NCBI GenBank assembly: GCA_041751425.1
Contig: JBGSXL010000008.1
Location: 124,001-188,000 of the forward strand
Reading direction: 5' to 3'
Length of the DNA: 64,000 bases
From: JAVVEG01 sp041751425
GTDB taxonomy: Bacteria; Pseudomonadota; Gammaproteobacteria; Pseudomonadales; Pseudohongiellaceae
Shown one piece after another: positions 35,518 through 44,275 of the stretch; within the stretch, counting starts at the first letter, position 1, and every line of letters starts with the position of its first letter. The notes below the pieces were generated by a model, which was not told the DNA's origin, made no database searches, and worked only from the letters and a program-made list of their open reading frames with translations. The translations under genes and the position numbers were made by a program.

Positions 35518-37425
35518 ATGTCACACCAGTCAGAACTTATCAGTATCGATATCAACGCCTATCTTGCCCAGCATGAACGCAAGGAATTGTTGCGCCTGCT
35601 TACCTGTGGCAGTGTTGATGATGGCAAGAGCACGTTAATCGGTCGCCTGCTGCACGATTCAAAAATGATTTACGAAGACCAGCTGGCAGCTATTACAGCG
35701 GACAGTATCAAGTCCGGCACTACTGGCGGCAAACTGGATCTGGCGCTATTGGTTGATGGGTTGCAGGCAGAGCGTGAACAAGGCATCACCATCGATGTGG
35801 CGTATCGCTATTTCTCTACCGCAAAACGCAAGTTCATCATTGCCGATACGCCGGGTCATGAGCAATACACTCGTAATATGGCAACTGGCGCCTCAACGTG
35901 CGACCTCGCCGTAATTCTGATTGATGCGCGCTATGGTGTGCAGCGCCAAACCAAGCGGCACAGTTTTATTACCTCACTGCTGGGCATCAAACATATTGTT
36001 GTCGCCATCAACAAGATGGACCTGGTTGATTTCAGTGCGGAGGTTTTCGAAAAAATCCGCGCTGATTACATCGAGTTCACACGAAAATTACCCGCTGCCC
36101 ACTTTCATTTCCTGCCCATGTCCGCGCTGAACGGTGACAACGTCGTGAACGCCAGTGAGAACATGCCGTGGTATGAAGGCTTGTCGCTTATGGCCATCCT
36201 GGAGAGCGTAGAGATTGCGGAGGATCGCAACTTCAATGACCTGCGTTTCCCCGTGCAGTATGTGAACCGACCTAACCTGAACTTTCGAGGCTTCTGTGGC
36301 ACGCTGGCATCCGGCGTGGTGCGCAAGGGCGACGAAATAATGGTTTTGCCTTCCAGGAAAAAGAGTCGCATTAAATCCATTGTCACATTCGATGAAGAAC
36401 TTGAATCCGCATACGCAGACATGGCGATCACTCTGACGCTGGAGGACGAGATTGATGTCAGCCGCGGCGACCTGATAGTGCACAGCGATAACCTGCCAAC
36501 CATCACTGATAGCTTTGAGGCTGTCGTTGTATGGATGGCAGAGCAGGCTCTATTGCCGGGCAGGCTTTACGATTTCAAACTGGGTAGCAGAACAGTCAGT
36601 GGCCGAATAAAAGGATTGCAGTATCAGCTCGATGTAAACACGCTGGAAAGAAAGCCAGCACCCGGGCTGGAGTTGAACGAGATTGGTGTGTGTGAAATTG
36701 CGGTCGAGCAACAGGTTTGTGTCGATAGTTACAATATAAATCGCAATACCGGTGCGTTCATCATCATTGACAGACTGACTAACGTGACAGTTGGTGCCGG
36801 CATGATCAACCTGGACGATACGGTCAGCAGTAAACGCAAAGCTGGTACTGGAAGCATTATTCACGTGACGCGCGAAGAGCGCGCCGCACGCTTTGGCCAA
36901 AAACCTGCCACCATCATGTTTATTGGTGTGTCAGGTTCCGGCAAATCAACACTCGCACACGGGCTGGAGAGAAGGCTTTTTGATAAAGGTCGCGTCAGCA
37001 CCGTGCTGGACGGAAAGTCCATGAGACTGGGCATCAGTAAGGATTTGCCTCATGATCAGGAAGGACGTGCGGAAAATCTGCGCCGCAGCACCCATATAGC
37101 ACGGTTCTTGAATGATTCGGGGTTGATATGCTGCGCTGCCTTTGTTGCACCCAATAAAGATTCGCGTGAGCACGCGTTGAGTATTATCGGCAAGGATAAT
37201 TGCCATATCATCTATTTAAACCCTCCCATCGAGATATGCAGACAGCGCGACCCCAGTGGCTTATATGCAGCCGCCGAGATCAACGAGTCCGACGACATCC
37301 CCGGTGTGTCCTTTGCCTACGAAGCGCCCGATAATGCGGACCTGGAGCTGGATACCAGCGTCTTGTCAGTCGAAGAGTGTCTGGACCAGATACTTGCTCT
37401 GATGGCAGATAAAGGCATTATCTGA
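35518..37425 (+). CDS. cysNC: Bifunctional sulfate adenylyltransferase GTPase / APS kinase
   Basis: The 635-residue protein joins the CysN GTPase (to about residue 455) with an adenylyl-sulfate kinase (about 462-635), so it covers both steps from sulfate to PAPS with CysD. GTPase motifs are GSVDDGKSTLIG near residue 31, DTPGHEQYTRNMATGAS near 110 and NKMDL near 164. The kinase P-loop is GVSGSGKST near 470. In the kinase the usual DGDN...R segment reads DGKSMRLGISKDLPHD, a divergent form also found in some Pseudomonas-type CysNC proteins as I recall. Kinase activity is likely but less certain than the GTPase. Confidence 0.95.
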   Translation: MSHQSELISIDINAYLAQHERKELLRLLTCGSVDDGKSTLIGRLLHDSKMIYEDQLAAITADSIKSGTTGGKLDLALLVDGLQAEREQGITIDVAYRYFSTAKRKFIIADTPGHEQYTRNMATGASTCDLAVILIDARYGVQRQTKRHSFITSLLGIKHIVVAINKMDLVDFSAEVFEKIRADYIEFTRKLPAAHFHFLPMSALNGDNVVNASENMPWYEGLSLMAILESVEIAEDRNFNDLRFPVQYVNRPNLNFRGFCGTLASGVVRKGDEIMVLPSRKKSRIKSIVTFDEELESAYADMAITLTLEDEIDVSRGDLIVHSDNLPTITDSFEAVVVWMAEQALLPGRLYDFKLGSRTVSGRIKGLQYQLDVNTLERKPAPGLELNEIGVCEIAVEQQVCVDSYNINRNTGAFIIIDRLTNVTVGAGMINLDDTVSSKRKAGTGSIIHVTREERAARFGQKPATIMFIGVSGSGKSTLAHGLERRLFDKGRVSTVLDGKSMRLGISKDLPHDQEGRAENLRRSTHIARFLNDSGLICCAAFVAPNKDSREHALSIIGKDNCHIIYLNPPIEICRQRDPSGLYAAAEINESDDIPGVSFAYEAPDNADLELDTSVLSVEECLDQILALMADKGII

Positions 37426-37542
37426 CGCGATAGTCGGTGAACATTGAGGTGTTTGCCTTCACTTACGGGCGAATTGCTCGCATAATGGGCGCACGGGCGC
37501 TACCACGCTATTGGCAGTCGCGCAGCAAATTGTTGCGGTAAC

Positions 37543-37592
37543 CTGTTGCAGTGCATTTCCTGTTGTAGTGCATCTTCTGTTGCAGTGCATCA
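37543..37592 (+). repeat. Three tandem 17-bp repeats upstream of algW
   Basis: Units start at 37543, 37560 and 37577, each opening with CTGTTG(C/T)AGTGCAT followed by a short variable end. The array stops 11 bases before the algW start codon, so it overlaps the leader and perhaps the ribosome-site region. Confidence 0.85.
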
Positions 37593-37603
37593 AAAGGCAG
37601 ACC

Positions 37604-38797
37604 ATGAAAAAGCTTTTGCAGTTTATAAGTTGGCCGGTTGTCGCGGGCGTCCTGCTGGCAATCATCCTGCTGCAGTACCAGCAGCTTGAACGCATTACCG
37701 ACGGCCTGGCCGCGCAAACACACTCGCCTGCCGCGAGCAACGCATCACTCCCTGTTCTGAATTCCTATGCGGATGCGGTCAGCAGAGCTTCACCATCAGT
37801 TATCAGTATTCATTCCACCATTCGTCAGCAGATACAACTACCTCCGGTTGAAGAGATTCCGCCAGTGTTCAGAAACTGGTTGCAAAGCATTCCTTCAGAG
37901 AGATCCTGGAGTAGCTTGGGGTCAGGTGTCGTAATTAGCGACGAAGGTTATATTCTAACTGCACTGCATGTTATCGAAGGCGCAGAAAACATAGATGTTG
38001 TGTTTGGCGATATATACAACACCATCTCAGTTCCTGCCAATCTGATTGGTTCAGATCCGAATACGGATCTGGCATTGCTCAAAATTGATTCCTCAGTAAT
38101 GCCGCCAACTATTCCGGTAGGATCATCCGATGCAGTACGGGTTGGCGATGAGGTCCTTGCCATCGGTTTCCCCAGTCAGGAGTTGATGAATCAGAAGTCG
38201 GTTTCCAAGGGCATAGTCAGCGCGCTGGGGATACCACAGCATGGCCTGCCTGTTGTTGAATACATACAAACCGATGCCGCCATGAACTATGGCAATTCCG
38301 GTGGCGCATTAATCAACGCCAAGGGAGAGCTGATTGGCATAAATTCTTTTATTTATTCTCAGTCTGGTGGCTCTGATGGGATTGGCTTCGCGGTTCCTGT
38401 CAACAAGGCCATGATGGTGGTGGAACAATTGATTCAATATGGCGAGGTGACACCAGGTTATCTTGGTGTGATTACCGGCGAGTTATTAACGCCAGAATTA
38501 AGCACGGAGTTCTTTGGTCGGGAAGATGTCAGCGGGTTGCTGGTGGAACAGGTGAATGTTGCCAGCCCCGCCGAGACTGCCGGAATCCGCGCCGGAGACG
38601 TTATGACAGCTATTGATAGTGTGCCTATAAGCAGCGTGATCAATACGATTGATCAGATCAATCGCAAGGCGCCAGGACAAACAGTTGATATTCAGATATT
38701 CCGGGAAGGGCAAACGCGCACGATAACGGTTGTGCTGGGGACCGGCACCGCGCAATACAGGCAGCCGGATAATCCGCTACGCACGTTACGACCCTGA
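37604..38797 (+). CDS. algW: Periplasmic site-1 serine protease AlgW/DegS
   Basis: DegS/AlgW senses misfolded outer-membrane proteins through its PDZ domain and cuts the anti-sigma factor RseA/MucA, freeing sigmaE/AlgU. The 397-residue product has one N-terminal membrane anchor (about 8-25). The trypsin-like triad is His122 (TALHVIEGAE), Asp155 (DPNTDLALLK) and Ser232 (YGNSGGAL), and a single PDZ domain covers about residues 290-385. It lies next to hisD as in P. aeruginosa, which supports AlgW. The ATG at 37604 is preferred over an upstream frame start because the anchor begins there. Confidence 0.94.
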   Translation: MKKLLQFISWPVVAGVLLAIILLQYQQLERITDGLAAQTHSPAASNASLPVLNSYADAVSRASPSVISIHSTIRQQIQLPPVEEIPPVFRNWLQSIPSERSWSSLGSGVVISDEGYILTALHVIEGAENIDVVFGDIYNTISVPANLIGSDPNTDLALLKIDSSVMPPTIPVGSSDAVRVGDEVLAIGFPSQELMNQKSVSKGIVSALGIPQHGLPVVEYIQTDAAMNYGNSGGALINAKGELIGINSFIYSQSGGSDGIGFAVPVNKAMMVVEQLIQYGEVTPGYLGVITGELLTPELSTEFFGREDVSGLLVEQVNVASPAETAGIRAGDVMTAIDSVPISSVINTIDQINRKAPGQTVDIQIFREGQTRTITVVLGTGTAQYRQPDNPLRTLRP

Positions 38798-38846
38798 TCA
38801 CTATTCCACTGACACGCTATTTGCAGGCCGCTTGTTTACGGGCGAC

Positions 38847-40163
38847 TTACTTATCAGATGACCGATAAGCAGCAGATAAAGCGTGAGCCTGCAAAAATTC
38901 GTTATTCGCCAACTCTCCAGCAACGCCAGCCAGTGCGGCAGCGCCCTGCGCAGAACAATTAATGATTGAACTGCGTTTCTGAAAATCGTAAACACCCAAG
39001 GGAGAGAAAAACCGAGCCGTCCCGGATGTAGGCAGAACATGACTGGGTCCGGCGCAGTAATCGCCCAATGCCTCGGCGCTGTAACGCCCCATGAAGATCG
39101 CGCCAGCATGTACGATATGCTCAAGCAACCCCTCGGGGTTCTCTACTGATAGCTCAAGGTGTTCCGGGGCAATCAAATTACTGACAGCAACCGCTTCTTC
39201 CAGATCCGCAGTTTTTATCAGCATGCCGCGAGATTGCAGAGAATTGCTGATGATTTCCCGGCGCTCCATTTGTGGCAACAATCTCTGAATGCTTTGCCAA
39301 ACTGCTTCCAGATATTCCGCGTCCGGGCTGATCAGAATGGATTGTGCCTGCTCATCGTGCTCCGCCTGAGAAAACAGATCCATTGCAATCCAATCGGGAT
39401 TTGTGTCGCCATCGCAAATTATCGTGAGCTCTGAAGGACCCGCTATCATATCGATCCCCACATCACCGAAGACCTGCTTTTTAGCAAGCGTGACATACAG
39501 ATTACCTGGACCAGTGATTTTATCCACGCGGGCTATGGACTCGGTACCATAGGCCAACGCAGCAATAGCCTGCGCGCCACCAATAGTGTAAATCCTGTTG
39601 ACACCAGCTAACGCCGCCGCCGCGAATATCAATTTACCCGCATCACCATAAACGGTAGGTACAACGGCGATGATCTCTTTTACGCCGGCGACGCTGGCAG
39701 GAATGGCATTCATGAGCATTGACGAAGGATAGTTGGCTTTGCCGCCGGGAATGTATATGCCTACCCTGTCAAGCGGGCTTACTTTCTGACCGTAAACGGA
39801 ACCATCAGCTTCTGTATATTGCCAGGAAGTCTGTTTCTGTTTTTCGTGATAAATACGAACTCTATCAGCAGCCGTGCGCAACGCATCGGCCTGTTTTGCT
39901 GGCAGCGTATCAAGGCTTTGTTGCATCTGTGCAGGTGTCACTAACAGGTCGTCAATCCTGTCTGCCGCAAAGCGATCGAACTGTCGGGTGTATTTCAATA
40001 CCGCAGCATCGCCATTGCTTCGTACATCCTGCAAAATATTCTGCACAACTGTGGCGGTATTGTTGTCAGCCAGCATTCTGCGATTCAGCATGCTGTTCAG
40101 CTTTTCGGTAAAGTCTGAATCCGCATAATTCAGACGAGAGATATTCAAATTCTCAGTAGACAT
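38847..40163 (-). CDS. hisD: Histidinol dehydrogenase
   Basis: HisD oxidises histidinol to histidine in two NAD-dependent steps. From the ATG at 40163 (MSTENLNISRLNYADSDF) the product has 438 residues. The motif YIPGGKANYPSSMLMNAIPA is near residues 121-140, and the zinc/catalytic region IAPEHLELSVENPE is near 331. It follows hisG by 16 bases. The usual next gene hisC is missing and the convergent neighbour is algW. Confidence 0.97.
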   Translation of the reverse strand: MSTENLNISRLNYADSDFTEKLNSMLNRRMLADNNTATVVQNILQDVRSNGDAAVLKYTRQFDRFAADRIDDLLVTPAQMQQSLDTLPAKQADALRTAADRVRIYHEKQKQTSWQYTEADGSVYGQKVSPLDRVGIYIPGGKANYPSSMLMNAIPASVAGVKEIIAVVPTVYGDAGKLIFAAAALAGVNRIYTIGGAQAIAALAYGTESIARVDKITGPGNLYVTLAKKQVFGDVGIDMIAGPSELTIICDGDTNPDWIAMDLFSQAEHDEQAQSILISPDAEYLEAVWQSIQRLLPQMERREIISNSLQSRGMLIKTADLEEAVAVSNLIAPEHLELSVENPEGLLEHIVHAGAIFMGRYSAEALGDYCAGPSHVLPTSGTARFFSPLGVYDFQKRSSIINCSAQGAAALAGVAGELANNEFLQAHALSAAYRSSDK

Positions 40164-40179
40164 GGTTAATCCTGTGTTA

Positions 40180-40824
40180 TCAGCTTGATGTTCCGGCCAG
40201 CGCCTTTTCCAGGCGCGCAAGAATTTCCGTGATAACAGCATGTTTCAGTTTCATGGCAGCTTTATTGACTATGATTCTTGAGCTGACATCAGCAATCAGG
40301 TCGAGTGGCTCCAGACCATTCGCCTTGAGTGTGTTCCCGCTGTCCACAATATCCACAATCTGATCAGCCAGCCCCATGGATGGTGCCAGTTCCAGAGCGC
40401 CATTCAGTTTGATGACATCGATCTGCACACCTTTCTCGGCAAAATAGCGCTTGGTAATATTCACAAACTTGGTAGCAACCTTGAGCCTGCCCGGAATCGA
40501 TCTGACACCGACCGGAGCTGCTGTCATTAATCGACAACGCGCCAGCTTCAGATCCAGCGGCTCGTAAAAGCTGTTGCTGCCGTACTCAAGCAGCAGGTCT
40601 TTGCCAACCACCCCCATGTCAGCACTACCGAACTCGACATAGGTCGGCACATCGGCGCCACGTATCACCATTATCTGAACATTCTCGATACTGGTGTCAA
40701 AAATCAGTTTGCGGCTGCTGCTGATATCCTCCAGCGGCTTGATACCGGCACGTTCAAACAGGGGCAATACTTCGTCAAGTATGCGCCCTTTGGTCAATGC
40801 TATAACTGTCTTTTGCTTGTTCAT
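40180..40824 (-). CDS. hisG: ATP phosphoribosyltransferase, short form
   Basis: HisG performs the first step of histidine synthesis. The 214-residue product is the short form, which lacks the C-terminal regulatory domain and needs HisZ as partner; hisZ is not in this window. Signatures are ALTKGRILDEVLPLFERAGI near residues 9-28 and the PRPP-binding stretch LGLADQIVDIVDSGNTLK-like LADQIVDIVDSGNTL near 152. It sits between murA and hisD, the Pseudomonas order. Confidence 0.97.
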   Translation of the reverse strand: MNKQKTVIALTKGRILDEVLPLFERAGIKPLEDISSSRKLIFDTSIENVQIMVIRGADVPTYVEFGSADMGVVGKDLLLEYGSNSFYEPLDLKLARCRLMTAAPVGVRSIPGRLKVATKFVNITKRYFAEKGVQIDVIKLNGALELAPSMGLADQIVDIVDSGNTLKANGLEPLDLIADVSSRIIVNKAAMKLKHAVITEILARLEKALAGTSS

Positions 40825-40858
40825 GGTAAATCAATCCAGCGCTCAGCTTATTCAGCAA

Positions 40859-42121
40859 TCAGGATGTCAGCCGTCGAATTCTTGCACCAAGTGACTGCAA
40901 CTTTTCCTCAATACTTTCGTAGCCGCGATCAATATGGTAAATGCGATCAATAATAGTCTCGTTCTCGGAAACCAACCCGGCTATAACAAGACTTGCCGAA
41001 GCTCGCAAATCCGTAGCCATCACTGGAGCACCATTCAACTTCGCAACGCCTTTCACAATTACCGTATTGCCTTCCACACGCATGGATGCGCCCATACGAA
41101 TCATTTCATGCACATGCATGAAGCGATTCTCGAACACAGTTTCCGTGATAGACCCCGTGCCTGTAGCGATTGCGTTCATGGCAGTAAACTGTGCCTGCAT
41201 ATCTGTGGGGAATGCCGGATATGGAGCCGTACGCAGGGACACTGCTTTTGGGCGCTTGCCGTGCATGTCCAGCTCAATCCAGTTTTCGCCTACTTTAATA
41301 TCAGCGCCCGCCTCTTGCAGCTTGCTTAACACCGCTTCAAGAATATCCGGCCTTGTATCCTTAACCTTGATTTTGCCACGCGTTGCTGCAGCCGCAATCA
41401 GATAGGTACCCGTCTCAATTCTGTCCGGCATTACCGAGTAACTGCAACCGTGCAATTTTGCTTTGCCATTGATGACGATAGTATCGGTGCCCTGTCCACG
41501 AATGTCCGCACCCATTTTGTTCAGGCAATCGGCCAGATCCACCACCTCGGGTTCGCGTGCGGCATTCTCTATAATGGTCTGCCCTTCGGCCAGGGTGGCC
41601 GCCATCAATACGTTTTCTGTACCAGTTACCGTACACATATCCATGAAAATATGCGCTCCTTTGAGACGGCCATCCACCTTGGCCTTGATATAACCGTCTT
41701 CCACCACGATATCGGCACCCATTTTCTGCAGAGCGCTGATGTGCAGATTGACAGGTCGGCTACCAATAGCGCAGCCACCAGGCAGGGCGACTTCCGCCTG
41801 ACCAAAATGCGCAAGCATGGGACCCAGCACGAGAATTGAAGCCCGCATGGTCTTGACTAGATCATAAGGAGCGCTGAAGTGTTTGATTGAACCGGCGGTA
41901 ATCTCAACATTAAGCTTTTCATCTACTACTGATACCACTCCCATGCAACCCAATAGTTCCAGCATGGTAGTAATATCGTACAAGTGCGGCAAATTGCAGA
42001 TCTGCACAGTCTCGCTGGTTAGCAAAGTTGCAGCCAGTATTGGCAAAGCTGAATTCTTTGCTCCAGCAATTCTTATTTCGCCATTCAAACTGACGCCACC
42101 GTTTATTAACAGCTTATCCAT
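40859..42121 (-). CDS. murA: UDP-N-acetylglucosamine 1-carboxyvinyltransferase MurA
   Basis: MurA transfers enolpyruvate from PEP to UDP-GlcNAc, the first committed step of peptidoglycan synthesis and the target of fosfomycin. The 420-residue product has AGAKNSALPILAATLL near residues 19-34, and the catalytic cysteine in LPGGCAIGSRP near residue 116. It follows ibaG by 42 bases and precedes hisG. Confidence 0.98.
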   Translation of the reverse strand: MDKLLINGGVSLNGEIRIAGAKNSALPILAATLLTSETVQICNLPHLYDITTMLELLGCMGVVSVVDEKLNVEITAGSIKHFSAPYDLVKTMRASILVLGPMLAHFGQAEVALPGGCAIGSRPVNLHISALQKMGADIVVEDGYIKAKVDGRLKGAHIFMDMCTVTGTENVLMAATLAEGQTIIENAAREPEVVDLADCLNKMGADIRGQGTDTIVINGKAKLHGCSYSVMPDRIETGTYLIAAAATRGKIKVKDTRPDILEAVLSKLQEAGADIKVGENWIELDMHGKRPKAVSLRTAPYPAFPTDMQAQFTAMNAIATGTGSITETVFENRFMHVHEMIRMGASMRVEGNTVIVKGVAKLNGAPVMATDLRASASLVIAGLVSENETIIDRIYHIDRGYESIEEKLQSLGARIRRLTS

Positions 42122-42163
42122 TGGGTTCTCTGTTTTATTGTGCTCTGAGTTTCAGGTGGGAGA

Positions 42164-42403
42164 TTAATTGGCCGCCATTGCTTCGTCGGTGCTCATTAAA
42201 TGCATGGTCACCGCGTGAATGGCGCCTGAGGTAATATATTCATTGAGTATTTGATAAATTTTCTGTTGTCTGCGTACGGCGCTCAAACCTGCGAAAATAT
42301 CGCCAACTGCAGTCACCTGAAATTTGCCGCCACTGCCCCCGACTGTCACTTCACAGTCGGGTAGCTGCGCGTTAAGTATTGCTTGTATTTCCTGTGGTTC
42401 CAT
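42164..42403 (-). CDS. ibaG: BolA-family protein IbaG
   Basis: IbaG (YrbA) is a small BolA-like protein that partners monothiol glutaredoxins and has been linked to acid stress. The 79-residue product has the BolA fold pattern with VGGSGGKFQVTAVGDIFAGLSAVRRQQKIY in the middle, here seen as GGKFQVTAV and RRQQKIY near residues 25-50. It lies between mlaC and murA. In E. coli mlaB would lie between mlaC and this gene, but there are only 26 bases here. Confidence 0.93.
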   Translation of the reverse strand: MEPQEIQAILNAQLPDCEVTVGGSGGKFQVTAVGDIFAGLSAVRRQQKIYQILNEYITSGAIHAVTMHLMSTDEAMAAN

Positions 42404-42429
42404 TATTTCAACATTCCTGTTAGCGCCGA

Positions 42430-43032
42430 CTATTGCCAGCTTTGAATGACCGCATCAATATCGTTATTGTTCCTATTCATTAACGCAGCAAACTGCGTGT
42501 AATACTGACGACGCAAATTAATGCCCCCAAGAAACAGATTCTTCAGCTTCCACTCCCGGTCCGCATTCAGAAACATGGTGTACTGCAATTCAACACGCGT
42601 ACTGCCGCTGGTAATCTGCATACGCACATTGGTTGCATTCTCCGGATCTGGTGAGGTTTGCGTGCTCGGCAGATAGGTCAATTCCTGGCCGCCGTATTCA
42701 ACCAAGGTGGAGCCATAGAAGCGAGTCAACGTGGTGCGCAACTTGTCGGCAAATGCTTCTACCTGCTCAGCAGTGGCCTGTTCAGCGTATCCGGCCATTA
42801 CTCCTTTTGCCACTTCCGGGAAATCTACAAACGTGGAAATCTGCTCTGAGATTCCCTCAAAGTAGGCATCTTTGTCAGTATCAAAAAGTGGTCGCAATTC
42901 CTGCACTTTGGCAAGCAGTTGATTGACCGATTGCTCCGCCGATTCCACTGCACTTAGCTCTGCCGCATTAACTGCCACAGGCAGCAAACCGGTCAATACC
43001 AGAACGAATATAACTTTCTTTAATAATTTCAT
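42430..43032 (-). CDS. mlaC: Mla pathway periplasmic phospholipid carrier MlaC
   Basis: MlaC shuttles phospholipids between the outer-membrane MlaA complex and the inner-membrane MlaFEDB transporter. From the ATG at 43032, with a strong GGAGG site seven bases upstream, the product has 200 residues. A signal peptide ends near VNAAE (residue 24), and the Ttg2D-type domain includes FVDFPEVAKGVMAGYAEQAT and FYGSTLVEYG. The mlaF, mlaE and mlaD genes, normally upstream, and mlaB, normally downstream, are all absent here. Confidence 0.94.
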   Translation of the reverse strand: MKLLKKVIFVLVLTGLLPVAVNAAELSAVESAEQSVNQLLAKVQELRPLFDTDKDAYFEGISEQISTFVDFPEVAKGVMAGYAEQATAEQVEAFADKLRTTLTRFYGSTLVEYGGQELTYLPSTQTSPDPENATNVRMQITSGSTRVELQYTMFLNADREWKLKNLFLGGINLRRQYYTQFAALMNRNNNDIDAVIQSWQ

Positions 43033-43164
43033 TACGTTACCTCCAGAAAACACAGATCAGGTCTTCCCAGACTTGACGCTTACAACAATAAATGAAAACG
43101 TTGTTCGGCATCAGTCTCGCGCAATTTTTTTCCAATTTTGCGTCTTTTGAGACAGTGCGACGAG

Positions 43165-43193
43165 TTTACATCAAATCAGGGTGTCAATAAATT
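43165..43193 (+). promoter_or_regulatory. Candidate promoter of the yrbG-kds-lpt operon
   Basis: TTTACA (43165-43170) and TAAATT (43188-43193) lie 17 bases apart on the plus strand, about 70 bases upstream of yrbG. They lie in the 232-base divergent region shared with mlaC. Confidence 0.5.
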
Positions 43194-43264
43194 ATTACTT
43201 GCAAACAGGCCTGTTCCCTCGTCTAATTGTGCGCTCACTTGCAAGCTTGTAATCAATTCGAATT

Positions 43265-44224
43265 ATGCTGTTAGACGTTGTAATCATCTGTCTTGGCTTC
43301 GTTGGCTTGACCTGGGGTGCCGACAAGTTCGTGTTCGGCGCATCAGCCATAGCAAAGAATCTGGGCGTTTCTCCATTAATGATTGGCCTGACGATCGTTG
43401 CATTTGGTACATCTGCTCCCGAGATATTTTCCTCTGCAGTCGCTGCACTCAACGATCAGGCTGCGCTGGCTATTGGCAACGCCATCGGATCAAACATTTT
43501 CAATATGGGGATGGCGTTGGCCATTGCCATCATCATCAAACCGTTGACCCCGCCAGCATCAATGATTCGCAACGAGTTGCCTGCGTTGTTGATCGTCAGC
43601 TGCGTCACTGGTCTGTTGTTTATCGATCTGTACCTGGGACTGTTTGACAGTACCGTGCTCATTGTCATGACAGTGCTGCTGGGCTGGGCATTGCTGCGCA
43701 AGAAGGCTGATGAAGATTGTAAAATCTCTACAGACATTGAAGAAGATGAAATTCCCGAAGCCCCTGTTCTTCGAGCTGCCGCCTACCTGGCTTTCGGTTT
43801 ATTGCTGCTGATCCTCAGTGCTGAGGCGCTTGTTAATGCTGCCAGCGCCATTGCTGAGACGCTGGGAGTTTCATCTGGTATTGTTGGGCTTACTATTGTT
43901 GCCGTAGGCACCAGTCTGCCCGAGCTGGCAACCACAGTCGCTTGCGCGTTGCGTGGCCACCATGATCTGGCTATCGGCAATATTGTGGGTTCCAACATCC
44001 TTAATATTCTGGTTGTTCTGCCATTCCCCGGCTTGCTTGATCCGGGCCTGTTCGAAAGCTCCCTGCTCAATCGCGATTACGTTACAATGCTGATCATGAC
44101 GTTGTTCCTGGCAGTGATTTGTTTCCGCGCCATCAAGTCCCAGAAGCAAATTGGACGCTTAAGCGGTATAGTTTTGCTGTTGATGTATGTAGTCTGGTTT
44201 GCCGTTCTCTATATCCAACTTTAA
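43265..44224 (+). CDS. yrbG: Calcium/sodium antiporter family protein YrbG
   Basis: This is a 319-residue cation/calcium exchanger of the inner membrane, with about ten membrane segments in two inverted halves. Each half carries the alpha-repeat signature: GTSAPEIFSSAVAAL with GNAIGSNIFN near residues 52-80, and GTSLPELATTVACAL with GNIVGSNILN near 217-245. Its place at the head of the kdsD-kdsC-lpt cluster is as in E. coli. The physiological ion is not established. Confidence 0.94.
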   Translation: MLLDVVIICLGFVGLTWGADKFVFGASAIAKNLGVSPLMIGLTIVAFGTSAPEIFSSAVAALNDQAALAIGNAIGSNIFNMGMALAIAIIIKPLTPPASMIRNELPALLIVSCVTGLLFIDLYLGLFDSTVLIVMTVLLGWALLRKKADEDCKISTDIEEDEIPEAPVLRAAAYLAFGLLLLILSAEALVNAASAIAETLGVSSGIVGLTIVAVGTSLPELATTVACALRGHHDLAIGNIVGSNILNILVVLPFPGLLDPGLFESSLLNRDYVTMLIMTLFLAVICFRAIKSQKQIGRLSGIVLLLMYVVWFAVLYIQL

Positions 44225-44275
44225 GCATCTGAATACTCGCCAGCAGGCAGCCGCAACAAGGCCAGACGGAAAGCC

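Noticed and set aside
37543..37592. The three repeats as a small CRISPR array
   Set aside because: The units abut with no spacers of unique sequence, are only 17 bases long, and no cas gene is near.
43171..43192. TTGACA on the minus strand near 43190 as the mlaC promoter
   Set aside because: The -35 is perfect, but the nearest -10-like hexamer (TAAACT) is only 13 bases away.
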